64,000 bases of DNA, taken from contig NZ_UCOB01000026.1 of the NCBI RefSeq assembly GCF_900474295.1, positions 1 to 64,000 on the forward strand. Reading direction: 5' to 3'. Below, piece after piece: positions 16,902 to 24,912 of the stretch. Under the pieces are notes generated by a model. That model was not told where the DNA came from, did not search any database, and was given only the letters and a program-made list of their open reading frames with translations. The position numbers were made by a program, and so were the translations under genes. Source of the stretch: Synechococcus sp. UW140. Lineage in GTDB: Bacteria > Cyanobacteriota > Cyanobacteriia > PCC-6307 > Cyanobiaceae. Position 1 is the first letter of the stretch. Each line of letters starts with the position of its first letter.

Positions 16902-17813
16902 TCAATCGAATCGCTGTTTCAACAGGCGGATGGATTGGCGGCACTGCTGCCGATAACCACCGCCAAAAAGATTGGCGTGATTGAGCAGGTGATACAGGTT
17001 GTAGACCTCGATCCGGTCTGAGGCCCCGAACGCCAGGGGCCATTCCTCCTCATAAGCCGTATAAAAGCCCTGGCTGAACCCTCCGAAGAGATGGGTCATC
17101 GCCAGATCCACCTCACGATCGGCCCACCAGCTGGCCGGATCAATCAAGGCACCTCGGCCATCAGCCAAGACGCCGGCATTTCCACCCCAGAGGTCGCCAT
17201 GGACAAGCGATGGGGCTGGGCTGTGCTCTTCCAGCACCTGCGTGAGCACCTCCAGCCATGCCTTGGAAGGAAGCTCCAGGCCCCAGGCTTGGGCGAGCCG
17301 GAGCTGGGGGCACAATCGCAGCTGCACGTATGCCTCCCCCCAGCTGTCGCGCCAGCCTCCTGGTTGCGGACCCAAGCCGATATATCCATCGCTAGACCAG
17401 CCATAACGGCCAGGACCCCGCTGCATCGAATGCCGATGCAGCTTGGCCAGCCCCCGACCAAGGGCTGCCTGATCGCCACCCGTCTGGTCCAGCCAAGGCA
17501 CCACCAACAGCGCCTGACTGGATTCGGCACGAAGCAGGGCCAGGGGCTTCGGCACCATCAAATCGCGAGGATCTGCAGCGGCATTCAAGGCCTGAAGGCC
17601 CAGCCTTTCGGCCTCCAACATGGCCTCTGTGCCCTGCTTGGCAAAGAGCACCCTGCCGTCCGAGAACTGAAGCTGCCAGGCGGACTGGCTGCAACCACCA
17701 CCGAGTGAACGGCAATCCTCGAGGCGTGCTCCGCCCATGAGAGAGGAGTTCTGACGGAGAATCTGTTCCAGTTCTGCCCGCATCCACGGCACCAGGCCCT
17801 GCACTGCCAGCAT
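16902..17813 (-). CDS. fructosamine/ketosamine-3-kinase family protein
   Basis: A 303-residue kinase of the aminoglycoside-phosphotransferase-like fold. Catalytic and metal motifs are LVHGDLWGGNAG (catalytic Asp) and ALIDPASWWADREVDLAM (metal Asp), and LFAKQG in the N-lobe supplies the ATP-binding Lys. Family members phosphorylate sugar adducts on protein lysines so that they fall off (deglycation). Met11 is a possible later start. It is divergent from the carotenoid gene with six bases between starts, so the two promoters must overlap the opposite coding sequences. Confidence 0.85.
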   Translation of the reverse strand: MLAVQGLVPWMRAELEQILRQNSSLMGGARLEDCRSLGGGCSQSAWQLQFSDGRVLFAKQGTEAMLEAERLGLQALNAAADPRDLMVPKPLALLRAESSQALLVVPWLDQTGGDQAALGRGLAKLHRHSMQRGPGRYGWSSDGYIGLGPQPGGWRDSWGEAYVQLRLCPQLRLAQAWGLELPSKAWLEVLTQVLEEHSPAPSLVHGDLWGGNAGVLADGRGALIDPASWWADREVDLAMTHLFGGFSQGFYTAYEEEWPLAFGASDRIEVYNLYHLLNHANLFGGGYRQQCRQSIRLLKQRFD

Positions 17814-17819
17814 GGCCTG

Positions 17820-19340
17820 ATGGAGCCTGAACAGGACGTCATCGTGATTGGCGGTGGCATCGCCGGACTGACTGCAGCCGCACTACTCGCCCACGACAAC
17901 ATCAACGTGACCCTGCTGGAGGCCCATCACCAGCTCGGGGGATGCGCTGGCACATTCCGGCGAGGGCCGTATACGTTTGATGTTGGCGCCACCCAGGTCG
18001 CAGGCTTGGAACCGGGCGGAAGCCATGCCCGCATCTTTCGGCACCTCGGACTTGTCCCACCGGCTGCCGAGCAACTCGATCCCGGCTGTGTTGTGGATCT
18101 GGCCGATGGCAGTAAGCCGGTCCACCTCTGGCATGACCCAACCCGTTGGCATCAAGAACGTGCCCATCAATTCCCAGGTTCCGAGAGGTTCTGGGCTCTC
18201 TGCTCCTGGCTGCATCAACGGAACTGGGCCTTTGCCGGGCATGACCCCGTGCTGCCAGTGCGCAACGGCTGGGATTTTCAACGCACCCTCAAGGCGATCG
18301 GACTCGGCACCTTGGCCAGCAGCCCATTCAGTCTGATGAGCGTCGCAGACCTGCTCCGTCTCTGCGGCTGCGCAGACCAGCCGCGGCTGCGACGTTTTCT
18401 AGATTTACAGCTGCGGCTTTACTCCCAGGAGCCCAGCGAGCGAACGGCCGCTCTCTATGGCGCCACCGTGCTGCAAATGGTGCAGGCACCGCTGGGGCTC
18501 TGGCATCTCCATGGCTCGATGCAGGTGCTGAGCGAACTGCTCGCGAGCGCCATTCGCCGCGATGGAGGAGAGGTCAGCCTGAAGCGTCGTGTGACCCGAC
18601 TGGAACGAACCGAGACCCATCAATGGATTGTGCACGGACAAGATCGCAATGGCACCAGTCACCAGTGGCGCTGCCAAGAGCTGATCTGCAGCCTGCCTCC
18701 CCAGTGCCTGCCCGCGCTCTTCCCCCAAGGTGACGGCCAGAGATCGCCACTGCCCGCGCACTACAGAAACCGACTGCAGAGACTGGAAGCCCCAAGCGGA
18801 GCACTGGTGCTTTACGGAGCCCTGGATCGCAGTCTGCTGCCGCAAGATTGCCCTCTCCATCTCCAGCGCGATGGAGAGGATCCTGGTTCCTTGTTCGTCT
18901 CTGTCAGCCGCGACGGAGATGGGCGAGCCCCCAGCGGACAAGCCACCCTGATCGCCAGCGTGTTCACCGATCCACGCCAGTGGGCTGAGCTCACGGAACC
19001 AGAGCACCAGAAACGCAAGCGCAAGACGTTAGACACCATGCGCAGCAGCCTGGAGAGCTGGCTCGGCATTCCCACACAGGGATGGAATCACCTCGAGCTC
19101 TCGACGCCAAGAGCCTTTGCCCACTGGACCGGACGGCCTCAGGGCATCGTGGGAGGCCTGGGCCAGCACCCCCACCATTTCGGCCCGTTCGGGCTGGCCA
19201 GCCGCACACCAGTTCCAGGTCTATGGCTTTGCGGGGACTCCATCTATCCCGGGGAAGGGACCGCCGGCGTCAGCCTCTCAGCCCTGATGGCATGCCAGCA
19301 ACTGATGGCCCGCCGCGGCAGCTCACTCACGGTTGAATAA
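17820..19340 (+). CDS. CrtD/CrtH-like carotenoid desaturase or isomerase
   Basis: A 506-residue FAD-dependent oxidoreductase of the phytoene desaturase superfamily. The N-terminal dinucleotide site is DVIVIGGGIAGLTAAALLA, followed by LEAHHQLGGCAGTFRRGPYTFDVGATQVAG. The C-terminus has PGLWLCGDSIYPGEGTAGVSLSALMA. Pattern and length fit the cyanobacterial C-3',4' desaturase CrtD group, with carotenoid isomerase as the close alternative. It acts on carotenoids in the membrane. It is convergent with tyrA, with 43 bases between stops. Confidence 0.75.
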   Translation: MEPEQDVIVIGGGIAGLTAAALLAHDNINVTLLEAHHQLGGCAGTFRRGPYTFDVGATQVAGLEPGGSHARIFRHLGLVPPAAEQLDPGCVVDLADGSKPVHLWHDPTRWHQERAHQFPGSERFWALCSWLHQRNWAFAGHDPVLPVRNGWDFQRTLKAIGLGTLASSPFSLMSVADLLRLCGCADQPRLRRFLDLQLRLYSQEPSERTAALYGATVLQMVQAPLGLWHLHGSMQVLSELLASAIRRDGGEVSLKRRVTRLERTETHQWIVHGQDRNGTSHQWRCQELICSLPPQCLPALFPQGDGQRSPLPAHYRNRLQRLEAPSGALVLYGALDRSLLPQDCPLHLQRDGEDPGSLFVSVSRDGDGRAPSGQATLIASVFTDPRQWAELTEPEHQKRKRKTLDTMRSSLESWLGIPTQGWNHLELSTPRAFAHWTGRPQGIVGGLGQHPHHFGPFGLASRTPVPGLWLCGDSIYPGEGTAGVSLSALMACQQLMARRGSSLTVE

Positions 19341-19383
19341 CCAGAATCGACAAGCCCACAGCGACAACCAGCCTCTCCAACAG

Positions 19384-20280
19384 CTAGAGGAAATCGGGTC
19401 GTTGGCTCTGCGTCTGCCTGAGCACACTCTCAAGCTGATCCCAGTTCCCTTCCAGGATCGTCTCTTCCAGCTGCTCCAAGCTCCAGCGATAAGCGGCCAG
19501 TCCCCGTAGGACTGCCGCCGTGTTGCTGGCCGCCATCGCCGTACCTAACTGCGGATTACCACCACCGACCCGGGTGGTGTCGGCAAAACCGCTGGAGGCC
19601 AGCTGGCGAGCTAACGCCAACACCGCTGGATCCCGCTCAGATCCGACGGCCTGCAAGAGAGCGGCACTCACCAGCACAGGCACATGGGAGATCAGCGCCA
19701 CAGCCTGGTCGTGGCGGTCTGCCTCCGTGACCAAACAATGACTACCCACCGCCGTGGCCAAAGCCTCCACCATTGCCAGTGCTTGGGGATCGGTAGCAGC
19801 CTCAGGGGTGACCACCCATGGACGCCCTCGAAACAAATCCCGCAGACCTGCTTCCACGCCAGCCTCCGCGGTACCAGCCATGGGATGACTAGCGACGAAA
19901 CGCGGGTGCAGCGAGCGCCAAGTCGCCAGCACCGCTCCCTTCACAGACCCCACATCCGTCACCACCGCCTCCCGGGGCAAAGCCGAGATCAAAGCGGCAT
20001 CAGGATCGAGAAGCCGGTTCAACGGCATCGCCAGAATCACCAATTCAGAGCCCGCAAGCGCTTGAGGATCCGTACTGACCTCGTGCACAAGGCCACGTTC
20101 GAGAGCCCGATCAGCGGTGCATTGACGATGGGTAATCCCCCTCACTCGACAACCAAGAGCCTGAAGATCTAGGCCAAGCGAGCCACCGATCAACCCAAGC
20201 CCCACCACTCCCACCGTCGTGGGCAATCCAGTCAGGGCGACCTTCTCGCGCTGCATTACCACCCGATCGACTCGCCCCAT
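19384..20280 (-). CDS. tyrA: prephenate/arogenate dehydrogenase
   Basis: A 298-residue NADP-dependent enzyme of tyrosine biosynthesis, oxidatively decarboxylating prephenate or arogenate. The Rossmann motif is VGVVGLGLIGGSLGLDL. Family hallmarks are VTDVGSVKG, FVASHPMAGTAEAGVEAG, RHDQAVALISHVPVLVSAAL and GFADTTRVGGGNPQLG. Cyanobacterial enzymes generally prefer arogenate, which I cannot confirm by eye. The start at 20280 leaves a longer-than-usual leader; Met9 is an alternative. It is divergent from the helicase-like gene. Confidence 0.9.
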   Translation of the reverse strand: MGRVDRVVMQREKVALTGLPTTVGVVGLGLIGGSLGLDLQALGCRVRGITHRQCTADRALERGLVHEVSTDPQALAGSELVILAMPLNRLLDPDAALISALPREAVVTDVGSVKGAVLATWRSLHPRFVASHPMAGTAEAGVEAGLRDLFRGRPWVVTPEAATDPQALAMVEALATAVGSHCLVTEADRHDQAVALISHVPVLVSAALLQAVGSERDPAVLALARQLASSGFADTTRVGGGNPQLGTAMAASNTAAVLRGLAAYRWSLEQLEETILEGNWDQLESVLRQTQSQRPDFL

Positions 20281-20338
20281 GTTGATCGACGGTCAAGCGC
20301 ACACCAACACCCTTGAGGGGTCCAATTAGGCTCAGCAG

Positions 20339-21787
20339 ATGCTGGAAGCGCGTGCCCATCAGCAGCTCAAGCACCTGCTCCAGCAGGAGCGCTCCTCCTG
20401 GCCCCATCACCTCACCCTCAGCCGCCTGATGGCACGGGGACTGCGACGCAGGGATTCGGCCTTGTTTCAACTTGCTCCAAGCAGCCAGGAGCACTGGTGG
20501 CTCGGTGTTCTCGTACCTCTATGCCTGCAGAGCCGCCGTGCGGTGTTGGTCCTCGAAGAGCCCCAGAAACGACGGCTCCTGCAGGTAGAACGGCCACGCC
20601 TGCTGGAGGCTGGCCTCAAACTCGCCTGTTGGACAGCCGAGACGCCACCGCCAGGAGATCAAGTCTGGGTTCTTTCCACAGCTGGTTTGGTGCGCGCCCA
20701 CCAGCAAGGACTGCTGATGCCTGACCACCAACTGGTCGTGCCAGAAGGACAACACTTCAGCCAGCGTCTACGCAACGCACTCGCAACGGAGATCGGCCCC
20801 AGTGACTGGGAACGGCTACGCCAGGCCCACCCTTGCGCGGATGCCGCTCTGCTTGAGCTGCACGAACGCCTCAGTCGCCGCGTGTTCGCGCAGGCCACCC
20901 GCAACGATGCTCAGGTGCGCCTCGATGGCAGCGCACTGTTGGCCCTGCGGGATCTTGTAGGCCTGCTGGGCCCCTTACCCGACCCCTGGACGGACCTCAT
21001 CCGCGCCAGAGAAGACCAGTGGGTGAGTTGGGCCTCTTTGGACCATCGCCTGCTGCAGTGGCGCTGGCATCTGGACGTGCTCGAACCGTTGCAAGAGCTC
21101 CGTGAGCTAATTGAGCACCAACCAGCGCTGTTGATCAGTGGAAATGGCCAGGCAGACCCACTCGAGCAAGAATTAACGACCGCCGGACTCAATCTTGATG
21201 TGGTCGTGCATCTGCGCGAACCCTCACTGTTGGACCCATTGCCTCTGTTTGCCCCACGTCGCCAACCGCTGCCCAATACCGAAGTGTTCTCAGAGCACTT
21301 GCTGGATCAGGCGCGTCGATTAATCCTCGGTCGATCCGGACTGACCGTGGTGCTGCTCAACGACGACGGGATGCGCCAGCGGCTGACCAGCGAACTGGCG
21401 GGTGAATTTGGCAGTCGGGTGATCCACGAGGCCACAAGCCCCGAAAGCAACGGCGTGATCTGCTGCCGCTGGGACTGGTGGTTGCAGCACCAGGATCAAC
21501 TGCCGCTTCCTGAGCAGCTGATTGTGGCCCTACTCCCCCTGGCCAGCTTGGAGTCACCACTCACCGCTGCGCGCGTGGAAGCCCTGAAACGCCAGGGACG
21601 CGACTGGTTCCGCGAACTTCTACTGCCAGAAGCCCTCCTGCAAATCGCACCAGCCGTGGCTCCTCTTCGCCGCAACGGTGGCCGCCTGGCCATCCTTGAT
21701 GGACGGGTGAGGGGCCGGAGCTGGGGGGAACAGGTGCTGACAACCCTTCAACCCTGGACCCCTCTGCAGCGCCTGCTCCCCCAATGA
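20339..21787 (+). CDS. DinG/Rad3-like helicase with degenerate ATPase motifs
   Basis: A 482-residue protein with the layout of a DinG-type superfamily 2 helicase but without its catalytic residues. Where Walker A (APTGTGKT) should stand there is LAPSSQEHW; the DEAH position reads VVPEGQHF; the arginine-finger motif near the end is LRRNGG. The C-terminal ILDGRVRGRSWGEQVLTTL still matches the family. It therefore probably binds DNA or a partner without unwinding. It is intact over its whole length, so it looks maintained rather than a pseudogene. Annotators would likely still call it an ATP-dependent helicase. Confidence 0.7.
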   Translation: MLEARAHQQLKHLLQQERSSWPHHLTLSRLMARGLRRRDSALFQLAPSSQEHWWLGVLVPLCLQSRRAVLVLEEPQKRRLLQVERPRLLEAGLKLACWTAETPPPGDQVWVLSTAGLVRAHQQGLLMPDHQLVVPEGQHFSQRLRNALATEIGPSDWERLRQAHPCADAALLELHERLSRRVFAQATRNDAQVRLDGSALLALRDLVGLLGPLPDPWTDLIRAREDQWVSWASLDHRLLQWRWHLDVLEPLQELRELIEHQPALLISGNGQADPLEQELTTAGLNLDVVVHLREPSLLDPLPLFAPRRQPLPNTEVFSEHLLDQARRLILGRSGLTVVLLNDDGMRQRLTSELAGEFGSRVIHEATSPESNGVICCRWDWWLQHQDQLPLPEQLIVALLPLASLESPLTAARVEALKRQGRDWFRELLLPEALLQIAPAVAPLRRNGGRLAILDGRVRGRSWGEQVLTTLQPWTPLQRLLPQ

Positions 21788-21851
21788 GCCCATCCGAGAA
21801 CAAACCACAATCACACCCCTAGGCTGCTGCCTATCCAGAGCACTGCTCCGC

Positions 21852-22091
21852 ATGGGAGAAGCCCGCCGTCGCGCCAGCCAGGGGATGCCACCCCGAAAGC
21901 CGAAACCCGCCAACGGGTCATCGGAACGGGTCGTCTCCTGGCTCCCCCTCACCAAGCAACAAACCAGTCAGTTCATGGCCATCACAACCCGTGGGGCCTG
22001 GATCGGCATCGGCTCTTTGGTGGTGCTCTGGGTCGTCGTGCGTTTCATCGGTCCAGCCGCAGGTTGGTGGAGCCTGGCTGATACACGTTGA
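21852..22091 (+). CDS. DUF2839 small membrane protein
   Basis: A 79-residue cyanobacterial protein. The N-terminus MGEARRRASQGMPPRK and the segment LPLTKQQTSQF lead into a single membrane helix (TTRGAWIGIGSLVVLWVVVRFIGPAAGWW), the DUF2839 signature. Function is unknown. It is short, single-copy in appearance and free-standing. Confidence 0.8.
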   Translation: MGEARRRASQGMPPRKPKPANGSSERVVSWLPLTKQQTSQFMAITTRGAWIGIGSLVVLWVVVRFIGPAAGWWSLADTR

Positions 22092-22186
22092 TTGAAGCCG
22101 CAACGACGACGGCGCCCCCTGCAGAGACATCAGGCCTGTCTGCAGGCCCACACATCCGCCGCGAATCTAAAGGAAACATTTAAAAT

Positions 22187-22210
22187 GCTTGAGGTCACGT
22201 GGCCTCAAGC
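22187..22210. promoter_or_regulatory. 8-bp perfect inverted repeat just before DUF1815 start
   Basis: GCTTGAGG at 22187-22194 and CCTCAAGC at 22203-22210 form a perfect inverted repeat with an eight-base spacer, ending three bases before ATG 22213. It overlaps a 23-codon upstream ORF beginning at ATG 22185 that has an AAGGA ribosome site. It could be an operator or an mRNA hairpin hiding the start. Confidence 0.45.
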
Positions 22211-22212
22211 GC

Positions 22213-22587
22213 ATGTTTCATCGTCTGGCCCAGCAGTACCGCTCTGTCGTGCATGACCTGGTGATGAGCCTTCAGGCTCTTGCCAGCAGTCTGAAGACAT
22301 GCGGCATGACCGCCTCCTGCTACGTCTGCGATGACGGAAGCGAAGACCATGGCGCCTCATTCGTGGCCGATCTGGGTGATCAACACATGGTCAGGTTCCT
22401 GGTATCCGATTACGGCATCAGCTGGGTTGAATCCCGCAATGGGCGCGAACTCGTGAAACTCGAAGGCGCCGAAGCCATTCAAGAACTGGAGCGTCTATCG
22501 CAGTTCCTACAGGGACTCAGCAAGGGCAGCAATGAACTTGCTGCCAAAGCCGAGACCAACAAACAAGCAGCTCTGCCCCCTGACTGA
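22213..22587 (+). CDS. DUF1815 family protein
   Basis: About 124 residues beginning MFHRLAQQYRSVVHDLVMSL. The family hallmarks MVRFLVSDYGISWVESRNGRELVKLEGAEAI and ASCYVCDDG are present. This family is confined to cyanobacteria and of unknown role. ATG 22213 is chosen because homologues begin with M-F-x-R-L; the frame itself opens at 22189. There is no ribosome site directly before this ATG, whereas a short upstream ORF at 22185 has one, which hints at coupled translation. It is convergent with recA. Confidence 0.8.
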   Translation: MFHRLAQQYRSVVHDLVMSLQALASSLKTCGMTASCYVCDDGSEDHGASFVADLGDQHMVRFLVSDYGISWVESRNGRELVKLEGAEAIQELERLSQFLQGLSKGSNELAAKAETNKQAALPPD

Positions 22588-22604
22588 CCCCCACATCGAT
22601 CAGC

Positions 22605-22625
22605 TTGCTGCGACATCAGCGCAGC
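22605..22625. terminator. short hairpin between convergent DUF1815 and recA
   Basis: TGCTGCG (22605-22611) pairs perfectly with CGCAGCA (22619-22625) around a seven-base loop in the 43-base gap separating the two stops. There is no clear T-tract on either side, so it is only a weak terminator candidate for both genes. Confidence 0.4.
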
Positions 22626-22630
22626 ATCCC

Positions 22631-23791
22631 TTAGGCCGCAGCTGACGCAGCCTTTGGATCGTCGGCCTTTTTATCAGCGCTAGCTGCAGCTGCATTGCCC
22701 TTGGCCGCCGCAGTGCGCGCAGCCGCCGCAAGAGGACGCATCGAGTTGGAGGTCACCTCTGAGCCATCGGTGAGCTTCTGACGCACCAACACCTCAATCG
22801 TCTCCTTGGCTTCGGGGTTCTGCTCGAGCCAGCCGATGGTGTTGTCGCGACCCTGACCGATGTTGTCGCCTTCGTAGCTGTACCAGGCCCCTTTGCGGAT
22901 CACCACACCGGTTTCCTCAGCGAGATCCAACAAGCAGCCAAGGGTGCTGATGCCACGGCCGAACAGGATGTCAAATTCTGCGATCCGGAACGGGGGGGCC
23001 ACCTTGTTTTTGGCCACCTTGACCTTGGCCCTGATTCCGTATTCCTCAGTTCCGCGCTTCAGGGTCTGAATGCGACGAATATCAAGCCGCACTGACGCAT
23101 AGAACTTGAGAGCGTTACCACCCGTCGTGGTCTCCGGATTGCCATAGGTGACCCCAATCTTCAGGCGCAACTGATTGAGGAAAATCACCGTGCAACCAGA
23201 CTTGCCAATGTTGCCAGTGATTTTGCGCATCGCCTGGCTCATTAAACGAGCCTGACTCCCCACCGCCAAATCACCCATTTCCCCTTCGATCTCAGCGCGG
23301 GGCGTCAGAGCAGCCACAGAGTCGACCACGACGATATCCACCGCGGCCGAACGCACCAGCTGATCTACGATCTCCAACGCCATCTCACCGGTGTCGGGCT
23401 GGGAGACGAGAAGATTCTCGATATCGACGCCTAGCGACGCGGCATACACCGGATCGAGGGCGTGCTCGGCATCCACAAAGGCAGCCACACCACCCCGACG
23501 CTGCACTTCAGCGATCGCATGCAACGTCAGCGTGGTCTTACCAGAACTCTCCGGGCCGTAAACCTCAACCACACGCCCTTTGGGATAACCGCCACCCAAA
23601 GCGAGATCGAGGGTGAGGGCACCGGTCGAGATGGTTTCAACCCGCATGCGGGAGGCATCCCCAAGGCGCATGATCGATCCCTTGCCAAAATTGCGCTCGA
23701 TCTGACCAAGCACAAGGTTCAGGGCTTTATCGCGCTCACCGGGGCGAGCATCGGATCCGGAGGACTGGGCGGCTTTCACGTCAACTGGCAT
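22631..23791 (-). CDS. recA: RecA recombinase
   Basis: A 386-residue recombinase for homologous recombination and SOS induction. Walker A is GPESSGKT, followed by the DAEHALDP and [18 protein letters not shown] motifs and the L2-loop region [13 protein letters not shown]...[10 protein letters not shown]. The Ala/Lys-rich tail is variable in this family. I choose ATG 23791 (MPVDVKAAQ); the frame is open to 23899, but the extra 36 residues are unlike RecA. A LexA-type SOS box lies about 130 bases upstream, so it should be DNA-damage inducible. Confidence 0.97.
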   Translation of the reverse strand: MPVDVKAAQSSGSDARPGERDKALNLVLGQIERNFGKGSIMRLGDASRMRVETISTGALTLDLALGGGYPKGRVVEVYGPESSGKTTLTLHAIAEVQRRGGVAAFVDAEHALDPVYAASLGVDIENLLVSQPDTGEMALEIVDQLVRSAAVDIVVVDSVAALTPRAEIEGEMGDLAVGSQARLMSQAMRKITGNIGKSGCTVIFLNQLRLKIGVTYGNPETTTGGNALKFYASVRLDIRRIQTLKRGTEEYGIRAKVKVAKNKVAPPFRIAEFDILFGRGISTLGCLLDLAEETGVVIRKGAWYSYEGDNIGQGRDNTIGWLEQNPEAKETIEVLVRQKLTDGSEVTSNSMRPLAAAARTAAAKGNAAAASADKKADDPKAASAAA

Positions 23792-23921
23792 GGCAGAAAA
23801 AACTAAGGGGTGGAAGGGCGTTACAGGCCGCAGACCAGGACGGCGCAAAAAGCGCTGCGACTGAACCACTAGGCACTGAACAGACCATCCAGTGCCCAAG
23901 ACGCAGTCGATCGTCCCATGT

Positions 23922-23935
23922 AGTACAGATGTACG
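23922..23935 (-). promoter_or_regulatory. LexA (SOS) box upstream of recA
   Basis: AGTACAGATGTACG matches the cyanobacterial LexA consensus RGTACNNNDGTWCB at every defined position. It lies in the gap between the HAD gene stop and recA, about 130 bases before the recA ATG, where it can control recA without affecting the HAD gene. Confidence 0.8.
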
Positions 23936-23943
23936 TTAACGAA

Positions 23944-24720
23944 TCAAGTCCAGTCCGCCAAGGGGGCAGCGAACTGCGTCAGTTCCAACAGCTGCACGCC
24001 TTGGGGCAGGGCGTGACGATCAGACGGACGCAAATAGCCCCACTCGGCAAGGAAACAGGGAAGAGACCTCAGCCCCGGAGTCGCCAGCACGGTCTCGAGC
24101 GTGGCCAGGCGATCCTCGACAAAACCACACAGCGATTGCTCAGCGATCAATCGCAGCAATACATCAGGCTTTGAACCGGCTTCATGGCCGAACAGCAGCG
24201 CAGGCTGGAGATCAAATGCATCCAACAACTCGGAGGTAAAGGCCCGCCCCTTGGTGGTGAGAACAGCCCAGTCGACGCCCTCAGCAGCGAGGGATCGCAA
24301 GCGTTGGGGTACGCCGGCAAAGGGCCGATGACGATTGAGCCAGGTGGAACGATCCTCCGCCATAGCCGAGTGCCTGACTTGCTCGAGAGCCTCCTGCAAT
24401 TGCTGAGGCGACCAGTCCCTGGCCTCGAGAGCCTGACGACAGTGCTCCGAATAGGCAGCAACAAATGCATCCACACCGAGGCGCTGCAGCAGACCGTCGT
24501 TCTCCTGCAGCAGCGACGCCATCAGCACCATCTCCCAACCATGGTGAATCCAGGGGCGAAGCTGTCGGAAGCCATCAGGGATCCGATTCGGGACCTGGTG
24601 CCGCATGCCGCCAGCAGCGCTCAAGCTCAGGCAGGCCAGACAAGCACTCCACCAGTACTCCTCCATACCGTCGACGATTACACCGTCGAAGTCGAAGACC
24701 AACAAAGGACGGTTGGACAC
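23944..24720 (-). CDS. HAD-superfamily hydrolase
   Basis: A 258-residue phosphatase-like protein. Motif I is LLVFDFDGVIVDG (nucleophile Asp), motif II WAVLTTKG, and motif III and IV are likely GSKPDVLL and FVEDRLATLE. The layout fits cyanobacterial phosphoglycolate-phosphatase-like HAD proteins, but the substrate is not evident. It lies between tRNA-Gln and recA on the same strand. The recA SOS box begins nine bases beyond its stop. Confidence 0.8.
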   Translation of the reverse strand: MSNRPLLVFDFDGVIVDGMEEYWWSACLACLSLSAAGGMRHQVPNRIPDGFRQLRPWIHHGWEMVLMASLLQENDGLLQRLGVDAFVAAYSEHCRQALEARDWSPQQLQEALEQVRHSAMAEDRSTWLNRHRPFAGVPQRLRSLAAEGVDWAVLTTKGRAFTSELLDAFDLQPALLFGHEAGSKPDVLLRLIAEQSLCGFVEDRLATLETVLATPGLRSLPCFLAEWGYLRPSDRHALPQGVQLLELTQFAAPLADWT

Positions 24721-24736
24721 CGAAAAGAACTGAAAA

Positions 24737-24808
24737 CTGGGCCGCTAGGATTCGAACCTAGGAATGGCGAGACCAAAACCCGCTGCCTTACCACTTGGCG
24801 ACGGCCCA
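24737..24808 (-). tRNA. tRNA-Gln (anticodon TTG)
   Basis: A 72-base cloverleaf on the minus strand. The acceptor stem is TGGGCCG/CGGCCCA with discriminator G. The anticodon stem GCGGG/CTCGC encloses the loop TTTTGGT, giving anticodon TTG, and the T arm reads CCTAGGTTCGAATCCTAG. No CCA is encoded. It lies directly upstream of the HAD gene. Confidence 0.95.
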
Positions 24809-24912
24809 ACGCGCGCAATCTGCGTTCCCGAAGGTCTGCTGACTGGTGCCTGAATAGTTACCCACATTGGAGTGGCCTTCGTCAATCCATTGTTCCGGAG
24901 GTCAACAGTGGC

